From NCBI GenBank assembly GCA_964019155.1, contig OZ025244.1:6688919-6752918 (forward strand): a stretch of DNA of 64,000 bases, written 5' to 3'. Origin of the DNA: Osedax fenrisi. Lineage: Eukaryota; Annelida; Polychaeta; Sabellida; Siboglinidae. The notes beneath the pieces are model-generated. The model did not search any database and was not told the DNA's origin. It saw only the letters and a program-made list of their open reading frames with translations. Made by a program: the position numbers and the translations under genes. Each line of letters opens with the position of its first letter. The stretch's first letter is position 1. Shown here piece by piece: positions 9,501 through 22,800 of the stretch.

Positions 9501-12500
9501 GGGCGGTGGCCATTTGAAGTAGGGTTAGGGCAACGTCATTCTCTACATCTGCATGTTTGTTCAGTCTGGGGGGTGCGGGGGGGGGGGGTGAGTAAGGGAG
9601 GGAGTTATGGAGATATAGGGGTGAATAAGGGTGGGCGTTATTGAGGTATAGGTGTGAGTAAGGGAGGGAGTTATGGAGGTATAGGGGAGAGAAGAGGGAA
9701 GGAGTTATGGAGAGAGGGGAAGAAGGGAGATTGAGGTAATTATAGATTTATAGAAGGGTAGGAAAAGGGATGAAAATATAAGAATGTGGATATAGGGACA
9801 AGATGATAAGAAAGGATGAGGAGAGAAGCTAACTTATCTCCTTCGAGAGCTTGTTTCGCCGACTGCTCCGATGATGCCATCATTACATTATCATCAGCGC
9901 CTCTCGCAGAATCATCGTTCTCATCTCCCTGCAGCACAGGCGCCGGTGGAAACTGAGGTAGTATTCTAGGTGGAAGCTGAGGGGGTTTAGTATCTCGTTC
10001 CGTTTCCGATGAGGAGTAAGATGAATGTAGGTCACTCTCGATGATGTGACTGTTTGAGCGTGTGTTTTGATTAGTTTAGCTAACAGTAAGGTTAACATAC
10101 TATAAGATCAATAATAAATAATGGTTCAATGGTGATTTGTGTCTAATTGTTAGTAGCAATTATTCCTAATTAATTTATTATGTAATCGTTAATAATGTTT
10201 ATTAATTAATAATGAATGGCACAATTAATGATACGAGGGTGATAGGGGAGATGGGGGGTGATAGGGGAGACGGGGGTGATAGGGGAGACGGGGCTGATAG
10301 GGGTGATAGGGGGGTGATTATCTCACTAACCTCTGAGCAGAAAGTCTGGCGCCTTCATCCTCACTGCTGGGGGTGGTACCATCGCTAGAAGAGGATCTTG
10401 TGCTGAGTTCAGAACCACTGGAACGGCTGGTTCCGGAACCTCCCGATGATGATGAGTTATAGGAAGATGACTGGTCTGAGTCATCGTCGGATGACGAATA
10501 GCTAGAGGATTCTCCTGCTGAATCACCTGATTCTGATTCATCTTCCTTCTCGACTATCTTCTTCTGTATACGATAGGAGGGGGGGGGGTAAAGTATAAAG
10601 GTTTGCTGCTTGTAGCAGGACGGTGGGCAAGCAGTTAATACAGTACATGGATGGTACAGAGGTCACACTTTTATGCTACAGACACCACAACATATGTCAC
10701 ATGACCAGTAGTTGTGTGGCCAATAGGGAATCGATTATATCAATTGTTTGCTGATTACCCGTTGGTCTATGTAATGTATCGAAGGTTTGCGATCACGTTT
10801 TCTATCTTAGGAGAGAGAGAGAGAGATATTCACTATGATCACTGGGCACACATACAATGGCGGTCGGGTATTGAGAATATATCTATAGAGATATCTCTGA
10901 TACCGATGACAACAAGAGCTATTATAACTCTACAGACATAGAATTAAGGTCGTAGTTAGATTGGGAATGAGATAAAGTCAGGCGGCGGAATACAAGTCAT
11001 ATAATAGAGTTGAACCACGCTGATATCGCGAGGTTGTACACTGAATGGATGACTGATAATATGTTATATTAATGTTAGTACTGTAGGAGAACAAAGTATA
11101 TTACTTTTAATATTATTATAATTACATTAGACGAATTCGGTTATTTCTGATTCGTATTCTAGTTTGTAATACTAATATACTTTTTAATAATACTATTATT
11201 ATTATTATACTGGAGTTATATGATATACCAGCTTATACTACTGGTGCTATACTAATATACAGTTGTACACTAGAAGTCATACCTTGATCTTAGGCATGCG
11301 AGGAATGCCCAGCAATCCTCCTTGTCCGAACACCCTACCCCTTTTCTGCACCTCTAGTATGTCGGTTAGCATCTGTTTAGTATCGCGGGGTTTAGTGCTC
11401 TCAGAGGAGGGTATGTCCACGTTGCCCGACTGGATGAGGTTCTGCTCGTGCTGGTGGGGGCGAGGGATTAGGGGGGGTTAGGGTAGGGTTATTAGGTATT
11501 GAGGGATTATGACACACTGATGCCAAATTATGTTGAAATATTAAAGTAAATAATATATTCATATAACAATGTAACTAAGGCTAGACTAGTCATTAAATTT
11601 AAATAATTTAGTTTTTATTTGGTTTAAATCGTTAATTTATAATTTATATATAAAACATTATAAAATAATATATATTAGTTAGGCATGTATATTTCACAAT
11701 GCATTATATATTTATTTTTCCATAACATGCTCAAAAACTGTATTTTATAAATTTCTAGACTGTTTTCATGAATAATTTATTGACAGTTACTAAAAAACAT
11801 ATAAAGTAATAATGTGTAGCAGAGTTGGAAAAAATCATGATTTTTTTAAAAAAATCCAAAAAATCAAAATCACATTGATTTTTTTGATTTATTTGATTTT
11901 TTTGATTTTTTTGATTTTTTTGATTTTTTTGATAGAATAAATAAATAAATTTATCAATACAAATTTTATATTATTTAATCAGTTTTATTTATTAGATTTA
12001 TTAATAATAGTAATCCAAACTATTAATTACATTTTATCAAATTATAAAAAAGTTGATTTATAATCAAAAAAATCAAAAAAATCATGATTTTTTTGATTTT
12101 TTTGATTTTTTTGATAGAATAAATAAATAAATTTATCAATACAAATTTTATATTATTTAATCAGTTTTATTTATTAGATTTGTTAATAATAGTAATCCAA
12201 ACTATTAATTACATTTTATCAAATTATAAAAAAGTTGATTTATAATCAAAAAAAATCAAAAAAATCAAAAAAATCAAAAAAATCATGATTTTTGCCTTCA
12301 AAAAAATCAAAAAAATCAATGATTTAATCAAATGATTTAAATCAATTGATTTAAATCAAACAACTCTGATGTGTAGTATAATATCATAATAATTAATTTA
12401 TTTTCAACATTTTTAACAGTGAGATATCACGATTGCATCAAAAGTTATCACAAATATATTAGTAGATATATCACAAATATATTGTTATTGTTATTTTGAT

Positions 12501-15500
12501 GGAGTCCTTTCATCCCATCCAGGAACTTAGATGAAGTTTTCACTTATAACATATATGACTCTAATGTCCCTTCGAAGCCGCTCTCATGTTAAGGCATCCA
12601 TGTTTTAACGAGAGCCGATCATTTATTTATACACAATTATATAAGATCACTTCTAATATTATTCTAAGATCTATTTTATTGATTTTGGCTCGTGTGTCTG
12701 ACGCCTTAGCCAAATAAGACACACAGAAAGTATCGCTAACCTCAGCCTTACAACTCGACCACCAATTCTGAAATGTCGTGTATCCGGTGGTTTCGACGAT
12801 TTTCTTGACGAGATCTTTCCTCACCACTTCCTGTATCTCTTCGCACAATTCATCGGTAATCTATGTAGGGCACAGTAACACATTGTAACAGAGGCAGTAA
12901 GTTAAGCTTATGATGTACTAAACAAGAGGTGTGCTACTTCATACTTATATCACACGAGCGAAGGGGTCTCGTGAAGGGGACATCAAGTGCTTAATAAACT
13001 GAATACCATCATCATCATCATCATTACATATATTGAAGGACATTATTTTCAATTAATAAATGTTCTAGATAGGATTAAACGAATACTTGATATTCAGGTA
13101 TTGACGTAATGAGAGGGGTATCGATCGTACGTACTTATTGATGGGAATTAATCCATCGGTACATTTACTTTGTATTATATTTCACTATTATGTTCTACCT
13201 TAACATGAGTGAAAGGTTAAACTATGCCTTACTTTTAGTGATAATAAGGTGGATCTAACTATAAGGAATCAGCAATGGGGTGTAATGGCAGCTAATCAGG
13301 GTTACTGTTTTATCGGTTTATTTGTAAAAACTAAAAACCGCTTTTTATTGGTTTCTATAGGTTTATTCAGTTTTTTCAATAAAAAAAGTACAAAAAAAAT
13401 AATAAGTTCATAACAAAAAACTAACTAACTTTTTTTACTTTTTATTATAATTTTTAAATATATAGAAATATTACACAATGAAAGAATTGTAATCGTAGAA
13501 TCTATTATTTTTGATTGATATTCATATTAAAAAGTATATTATATAATATATATATTAAAAAAAAATACTAAATATTATAAAGTCTGCCATATTATTTATT
13601 AACATATAATAAAATAGATTATTATCTAAATGTAATCAAATTTAAATAAGTGGATATCATTTTAAAACATATATTTTGTAATAAAAAAAACACAATTTTA
13701 TAATGAATACTTTTCATTGAAAAATATTATTCCATATACATCTATTTATATATCACAATGTGAAATTAACATTACTTATTTTTAAAATTATAATAATTTT
13801 AATAAGTTTCATTAACATGTTATAAACATTTATTGTGAAATAATTATAAATGAATAGATAACATTTTTATAGAAATTTAAATAAAACTATAATATCTAAT
13901 GTAATTATATAATAGGATTATATTTGATATTATATTTTTGATTCATATTTATAATATTTATATAAAATTGTAATAATATATTTTTTGTTAAAAATAATAA
14001 TTTTATTTGAAAATATAATTTTAAATTATAAACTGTTATAATAAATTGATCATTTTATGTTAGGATAAGTTATAATATACTAAAATAGTAAGTACTAAAT
14101 AATAAAAGTAAAGTACTTTACTTTATATTATTTAGTAAAATGATTAAATTTGGTAATATTTAACTATTAAATATAAATAATTATTATTAGCAAAGATTTT
14201 CCAAAGGAAAGATATAACACTTACGCGAAATCGTGTAATTCGAATTTGTATACAAAATACCCTGGTGCCACCTATAGCGGGTTACTTTTAGGAACTATGC
14301 GTTGTTTATAATGTAAATTCGTATTAAACTATACACTTTTAAAATGTTAAATAATATACTTTAAATTAATATTTATATGATGAAAACTAAGTGTTCATTA
14401 CTAATATATAACAAACAAATATGATATTTATGTTTTAAATGCTATAAGTATATATTTATTAAGTAAAAGTTAATTTATATTGCATGTAATTTAATAGAGC
14501 AATGAAAACATTGTTGTATGCAAACAGAGCCGAACCTAAATCTATTTCAGTGATTTCGATACTGCTGCTAGCAGCGGCTGGGGATATTACTAAATTACTT
14601 TGCATGCATAGGGAGTGTTATATCTTTGCTTCATAAAATCTTTGTTATTAGTATTAATGTATTTCCATAAAAATAATTTCTCTTTACATTTCAATATATA
14701 AACAATTCATAATTAGAATATTCAGCCTAATATTATTTGTAATCACATACTCATTTTATCGTAGGCATGTAAGTGTAATTAGATGAGTATACAACTACTC
14801 CATGTATGCAATTATAACTTATAATTTAAATTTTAATTTAAGTTAAATTGATTTATTTTAAATGAAAAAACCGTAAAAACCAATTGAAAAACTCATGGTT
14901 TTTTCAACTTGAAAAAACCATAAAAAATCGACGAAAAACCCATTTAAAAAAACCAATTGAAAAAACCAAATCAACTCTACAGCTAATAACTTTCCAGATA
15001 ACTTTTCATTTGAAAAAACATTGGATGGGTACACTTTATACAAATAAATAATTATATAATATACAATATATACATTATATATTATAAATATAAATATTCG
15101 TATAGTAAATTAATCAGATCTCGTCTTTACGCATGGGCCCTCAACTATTAATAAACTTGTAATAGGAAAGCGCTTGTATAAGATCAAAATTCATCATCTT
15201 ATTTACATCAAATACATAGGCTAAAGTACGATATTAAATATAGGTGCCTATAATTTACTAGTGGCAATATTGTAGAGTGGAATTAAGTAGCAATTCAATA
15301 GATCACTCTCTGCATATTATCTCCTCTCTAACTTTATATAGTCGAATATTAAAAGAGATATCAGATATTAATAAGGAAGTATGGATACTTGTGAATTATA
15401 GTTATATATATACATAGCTATAGATAGATTATAGATAGATTATAGACACACATTTATTTTGATGAGGCTTTTATCGGCGACATAATAAAATCAGGATTTC

Positions 15501-16787
15501 AGATAAAGTTTTATACTTTTTAATCTTTATAAAATAATGAATTAATAGTTATTAAATCATATAGGTGTGATTAGGATCATAAATAATATAATAATAATTA
15601 CAGTGGCGTAAAATTATACAAAATCGGTTCAAATATTAATAATTACTTATAAGAAGTACAGAAGAAATACATACGATGGAATGCCGCTAGATAGGAAGGA
15701 TGAGAACAAGTGAAATCAGATATAAACCGTGAGTATTGTTATTCTCGTGAGAAAGGTTAGAGTAAGTTGTATGTACGTAGCTATACGGCGATGATGGGGT
15801 CTTACCTCTTTCACTAATCTCTTCAGGTTCAGGTAATTGTTGAATGCTGATTGGTTACGTTCGTTGCTGTCGTAGTAGTCGCAGTAATCGAGGAAATCCG
15901 CTTCGTATTTGTCTTTGTAACGATCGCAGTAGTCGATGTAGTAGTCGTGGTAATCTCTCTCAGCCTGCGCAGTGAAGGGTGGGTTATGAGGGGGGGGGGG
16001 GGGTTAGGTTGGTAGTAGGGGTGGGGTTGTAAACGTGTTCAGCATGCAGTGAGAGGGGTTAGTTTCACAGTTGTAGTGGTACTGATCATTACTAGGTAAG
16101 GTTGTATAACACACTGCAACCACACATCACATGTGAATAGATGGGTATCAAAATATAGCATGTCTATTCAAAGTAGGGTTACTTTAAGTAAGGGCATACA
16201 GAAATCTCATTGAAATGTTTGTATTGAATTACTAAAAATAGTCAAATCTTTGAAATCTCATTCATTGTATTGAACCAGTATTGTTCATATATATTTATAA
16301 AAATCTCATTGAATTTTTTGAATAGAATTATTGACATTATTTGAATCCTTGCAATCTCATTCATTGAGTTGATAGTTTTTGTGTGTGATATAGATATATA
16401 TATAAACACAATGAAATAGAAGCTTATTTATAATATAAAGTAAATTATATATATACATAAAAATAGGTTTTATTTTATTAGTAAAATGTATTTTAGCTGC
16501 TGCTGCTACCACTACCACTACCACTACCACTACCACCACCACCACCACCACCACCACCACTACCACTACCACTACCACTACCACTACCACTACCACTACC
16601 ACTACCACTACCACTACCACTACCACTACCACTACCACTACCACTACCACTACCACTACCACTACCACTACCACTACCACTACCACTACCACTACCACTA
16701 CCACTACCACTACCACTACCACTACCACTACCACTACGACTACCACTACCACTACCACTACCACTACCACTACCACTACCACTACCA

Positions 16788-16860
<73 letters not shown>

Positions 16861-19800
16861 CATTACCACTACTACTACTACCACTACCACTACTACAAGT
16901 AACCTGTATAGTCTTCCTAGACATGCCATACAAGCGCTGCATGAACAGCATGTGTTTCAGTCGATGTCTGCTAATAGGCACCACAGGACGTTTAGTCTCT
17001 TGGCTGAAGCGGCTGCGCTGGTTGTAGCGATAGCTGGTGCTGATGTTACGTTCAGTGTTGGGACGGGGGTCACTCGTGTCTCTGAACCAATGCGACGTGT
17101 ATAGATGTTCATCCATATTAGCAGTCGAGTTCGTAACCTTATTCTTGTGATTACAGGTGGCTTTACCCGGCTTTTTAGCGGTGGCAACAGTGGTGACGAC
17201 GGTGGCAGAAGGGGTTAGCTTGAAATGGTCGCAATCCCCTTCAGAGTAGTAATCACCCGACCGTCTGAAGTGTTTGCTGCGAGTGACGGCGCCGGTTCTC
17301 TCTGCGTCCGACCTGTAGCATTTCAAGGTCGCGGCTTTGATCGCGGAGGTCGGTTTCGCTTCGTACAAGGAGTCCTCGTAATCGGTGGGGTAAGATAGGC
17401 GCTGGGGTATGGCGTAACCCTGAGAGTCGTATTGCCGAGGGCGAGGGCGACGGCGGGGGCGGGGGCGTGGAAGGGGGCGGGGCGAGGGTTCTAACTCCGG
17501 CGGTAGAGCTATGGAGCCCACGGAACACGATATCGTTCTCACCTTCACCTCCTGATCCACCGTATGTTCGACCTTCATTTCCGTGTCGCCGTAGTCTACC
17601 ACGAGCTTTGTTTCCACGTCTGAGAGCTTTGAATCCATGTCTACGACCTTCATTTCAACGTCTTCGTCGACCTTGCCATCAACCGATGACATCTCCTCAT
17701 CTTCCTCCTCTTCGCCCATGAGTTCACTGAGAATCTTGCGCTTCAGCAGGGTGAGTTCATCATCTTCGTTCTCAGACAGACGGTCTACGTCGAAGTCGAT
17801 ACTTCCGGCGACGAACAGGTCGCGTACACCGGGTTCCACTTTAACCTTCACAGAATCATCGGCTGGTCGCGGTTCATCGATTTCAATTTTCAACGATTCA
17901 CTCTCATCAATTTTTATCTCGGGGTCAGAGAGGTCAAGTTTTATCATTTTATCTTCAGCTTTCGTCGAGTCACTATCAACCTCTATTTTCACATGATCAA
18001 GCGCGGCCATCTTAACGTCTTCAGTTGTATCGTCTTGTATAGAACCACAGGACACAGATGTTAGTGACATTACGGATGATAGAGAGACCACTGATGATAG
18101 AGATGTATCGGCGTATGGTTGTTCTGTTAGATCTTCTTGCTTAATGTCTTCTTGCTCTGTTAGATCTTCATGCTTAATATCTTCTTGCTCTGTCAGATCT
18201 TCTTGCTTAATGTCTATACTGAACTCAATGTTATCACTGATTGAATTGCATTGCACCATCGGTTCGTTCTTGATGCTAGTATGTTCTGAAGCTGAGAGGT
18301 GATTTGAGAGAGGTGTGACGGTGCTAGCTAGGGTGATGATGGTTGGGGTATCGGAGGTAGTTATGTTATCAGAGATGGCGGGGGTATCGGGGGTGGCTAG
18401 GGTATCAGAGATGGCGGGGGTATCGGGGGTGGCTAGGGTGGCTAGGGTATCAGAGATGACAGGGGTATCGGAGGTGGTTATGTTATCAGAGATGGCGGGG
18501 GTATCGGGGGTGGTTATGTCATCAGAGATGGCGGGGGTATCGGGGGTGGCTAGGGTGGCTAGTGTATCAGAGATGACAGGGGTATCGGAGGTGTTTATGT
18601 TATCAGAGATGGCAGGCGTATCGGGGTTGGCTAGGGTATCAGAGATAGCTAGGGTATCAGGGATGGCAGGAACATCAGATGTAGCTTGGTTTTCGGGGGT
18701 GGCTAGATTATCGGGGGTGGCTAGAGTATCAGTGTTTCCTAAGTTATCGGGGGTAGCTAGGGTATCAATGGTGTCTATAGTATCAGTGGTGGCTAGGTTT
18801 TCGGGGGTGTCAAGAGGTTCAGTGGTGGCTAGATTATCAGGGATGGCTAGGGTATCAATGGTGGTTAGGTTATCAGTGGTGGATAGGGTATCAGGGGTGG
18901 ATAGGGTATCAGGGGTGGATAGGTTATCAGGGGTGGATAGGGTATCAGGGGTGGCTAGGGTATCAGGGATGGCTAGGTTATCAGGGATGGCTAGGTTATC
19001 AGGAGTGGTTAGGGTATCAAGGGTGGCTAGGGTGACAGTAGATGTAACATTAGTGGATAGGTTATCAGCCTCAGAAACCGATGGGTCAGTGTGGGGAGAA
19101 ACAGCATCATCTAATGTAGACAATGGAGTAGAAGGTTCGACTTTGTGAGGAGAATCTTGCATTGCATCGTGGTGGGGAGATGGAGGTAGGGGAGGTGGAA
19201 TGGGAATAGAAGATGGAGGTATTGGGGGAGTAGAAGATGAAGGCATAGGGGGTGTAGAAGATGGAGGGAGGGGAGGAGGAAGAGGTGGTAGAGAGGTATA
19301 ATTAGGTGAAGGAGGTGGTGTCGACGATATCAACGAATCGGAATAGAACTGATCACCTGACCAGGAGGAGTTACACGAGGAAAGGCATGAATCATAAGAG
19401 GAGGCGGTAGAGGCAGTAGAGGTGGTATCGTAACTAGAGGTAGTAGTGCTTGTATCATTAGAGGTATCACTAGAGCAGGATGAGCACACAGATGAGGTTG
19501 ATGATGGGGGGGAGGAGGAGGATGAGGTTGATGAGGTGGTGGAGTAAGAGTAATGGGGGCGGGTGGGGTACGGGGGGTAAGGGGGGTAACGACGACTAGA
19601 GTGGCTGCAACACGAGTAACTGGAAGAAGAGTAGGAGTCGAAGGATGAGTGGCAGGACGAGCTACAAGAGCTGGGGCAACGACGACTGTACCGGGAGTAG
19701 CGTTTGCCCGGGTGGGGTAGATAGTTCTGAACGAGCCCCGGCGGCGGGGGTGAGTCGGAATCGCTGACCGCGACCTTCATGTAGACGGCGCGGGGTAACC

Positions 19801-22800
19801 TCGACCTTCGACAGGTGCCGGTATCGCTGCCGTCCGATGACCCCGCCTCATCGCTGATACGGCGGTCGTAGTATTCTTCCGATTGAACAGCGACCGATTC
19901 CTCCTGATCTGAACCACTATCGCTATCCTCCGAAACATCGCTTCCGGATTGTTCCGTCGTCGCTGGCGATGAACTATCGGAACTCGAGGGTAGATCGGAG
20001 CTATAGACGGGGCGCGGGGCTCGTCGACACCCCGGCTGTTCGCAGTACTCGTACTGGCACTCGCGTACCGTACGACAGGCTCGATCGCGACAATACGGCG
20101 ACCTACACAGGCGACCCGACTGATCCTTGAATGAAGCGTAGTATCTCCTCATGTAGTCGGCGGTGGTGGTCTGTTGTCGACAGCCCGAGTCCACGCACAG
20201 TTGACGTTGGCAGGTAGCGTTCAGGTAGTAGGAGAACTGTTGACTCGAGTAGAGGGAACGCTTGTGGAGTTTAGTGTAGCGAGCGAGGGCGGAGAGGTAG
20301 CGATCTCGAGTGGAGAGGCTGCGTAGGGAACGCATGTACTTGGTGTAGCGAGAGGTTCTCTTGTGGCGACGCTGGGCCGAACAGTAGTAGTTCTCGTAGT
20401 AGCGTTTGTACACTAGCTCCTGGGCTGTGAACCTCTTATCTCCTTCAGGGTCTGTCGGTGTTGGGGGGTGTGGGGTGGTGTGATGTATGTGGTGATATTG
20501 TATATTAGATTATTAATAATAATATCAGATTCAGTGTTAACACCCAGGTTGATTAGAAGGCTTATTGGTTTATTGAGATATCAACATGTTTATATATATT
20601 AAAATAAGAGACTAATATTTGCCCGACTACAGGAATACTGATGTATTATTAGCATGCGGCTGGCTTATATATTCAATATCGATGTTATGCAATGATTTGT
20701 TATTTCAAAATTATTTTCAATAAAATCAATAATTAAATTTTCTAATTATATATATATATATATATTAGCTCACTAAAATAATACTATATATATATATTTA
20801 TGATTTAACTAGGAACATTAGAAATTAGTTACAACTCTGATTAAGAGTATGCTATGAGTAAAGCGGGTGTCACATCAAATAATGGCCCCTTAAAGGGGGA
20901 GATTCCCGTTCATCTAAAGTTTAGATTCTAAACAAATATTGTAGCTCTATCTAAAAATGCTAAGTATAAATAACTAATAGAGATAATATTTTTGTATTCA
21001 ACAGATACTTTCTTCCGTCATATATATTCTGTCTTTATATAAATATAATTAATTTAATGGTGTCCAAAAATAGTCAAAATTAGTTCAATATTTATTTTTT
21101 ATTTTTTTCATTAAAATGTAAGTTTATCATAATTTATTTAATTATTATAAAATATAATAATAAATCCAACAGGATTCATATATATGTATATGTTATTATT
21201 TACAGTAACAATTTCAGATAAAAATTAAGGTTAAGAGTAAAAAGTTTTGAAAATGAAATTTAAAGTTTAATATATAAAATTTAAGTAAATAAATATACAA
21301 AAATAATTTGAGAAATTTTATAAATTTATAAATAAGATACTAAATATGGAAAATATTAAAAATATTTTAACTAGAGCCTACCCCCTAATGGTCGGTCTTT
21401 TCTTAGCAATAATTCTATTTCATGTCGGTAATAATGAAGTTTATACAACTAGATCATTATAATAAATGGATGTTATAGATAAAATACATACAGAAAAATA
21501 TTAATTTAATTTAAAATATGTTTTAAATAAAGTTTGAATTATTATTAAAAATAACTTCAGTAATATTTTTCATTATTTTGTTGTAATATTTCATTGAAAT
21601 TAATTTATTGATTTCATTGAATTTCATATTAAAGATTTTCAATTGATCAATAAGAACTTTTTTATTCGTAAATATTTAAAAATAAAATAATTTCAATTCA
21701 GTAAACAAACAATATCTGGTCACCCATTGGCCGACCTTTACTTACATCGCCCACTAAGCCACCCGACCATCAGTAACGCTAAGATAGACTAACCAGGCTC
21801 TACGTTGAAATCACTGAAGTCGCTGTTCTGAATGCCTCTCATAATAGATTCGTGCGTGAACTCATCTTCCTCAGGCTTCAGACTGCGTAGGGACTTGTTA
21901 TCCCCGCCTCCTGCTGACCCCGTCTGACCCCAATCAGCTCCACCTTGTGAGAGATCCGAGTCCGATGTTTCCATGTCCATGGGGACGGATTGCATGGAGG
22001 CATCGTCCAGCTCTGAGTCATAGGAACGGTCGAACTCTACGATCTCTTGAGTGACTTCCACTTCGGGGTAGCAGGGTGAATGGGGTAACGGCGGGGGGGA
22101 GGGTGATAACTCAGGGGGTGGCGGGGGTTGAGGGGGGAGGTCGGGCGGGGAAGGGGGCGCCGCAGTAGGTAATGGGGGTAGGCTGGGTTCTAGTTCGGTG
22201 CCGGTGGAATCCTGGTGGGGTTCGGTGAGTGGGGGCGGTAGCGGTGCTGGCTCTACTTCCGGTAGCGGGGGCTTGGGTTCCTCTCTCTCAGGTTCTGTGG
22301 GGTTGGGTAGTGATTAGTGATGGAATACACTTGTAACCGGGGCAGGGGCAAGTAATGGGCAAGTAATGGTTAATAATGTTTGGCGTGTATATCGTATATT
22401 TATTAATTTTAATGAAAGACAACACACATATATATATATATATACTAATCTATAAATATATTATAATATCTATATAATTATAATTTATATAAATTAGGTA
22501 TACGTATATAATATAATCTTAATTATTATATATAAATTAAATACATTACAACTTTAATTATATCATGTGTGAATATGAACAATGATATTTGACAACGACA
22601 CTATTGAATATAATAACTTAGCTTGTGGTAGCACAGTGTTTCACGGATAGATATCGCTTGTATTAACATTGCAATGTATCAACTAATTGTCCGTATGTCC
22701 CTGTTACAATCGCACTATTAGTTACCCACGATACAATAACATAGCATATGATGTTGTTGTTGTTACACATTCACATGTATGCTTGTGTCAGTGTTCCATA

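Noticed and set aside
10714..10941. Plus-strand ORF in the SETD1 m-l intron
   Set aside because: No domain and no supporting splice or codon pattern; it is intron sequence.
16493..16903. Ser-Gly tail as the genuine C-terminus of SETD1
   Set aside because: Splicing at CAG|GTTACT joins exon j in phase and leads on to conserved SETD1 blocks; the tail is only possible by intron retention.
16357..16929. Minus-strand poly-valine ORF and the plus-strand His-Tyr ORF at 16,486-16,902
   Set aside because: Both are readings of the (CCACTA)n/(CTA)n microsatellite in other frames; no start context or domain.
18315..19148. Plus-strand 277-codon ORF
   Set aside because: Shadow of the SETD1 coding minisatellite; its repeats follow the minus-strand codon register.
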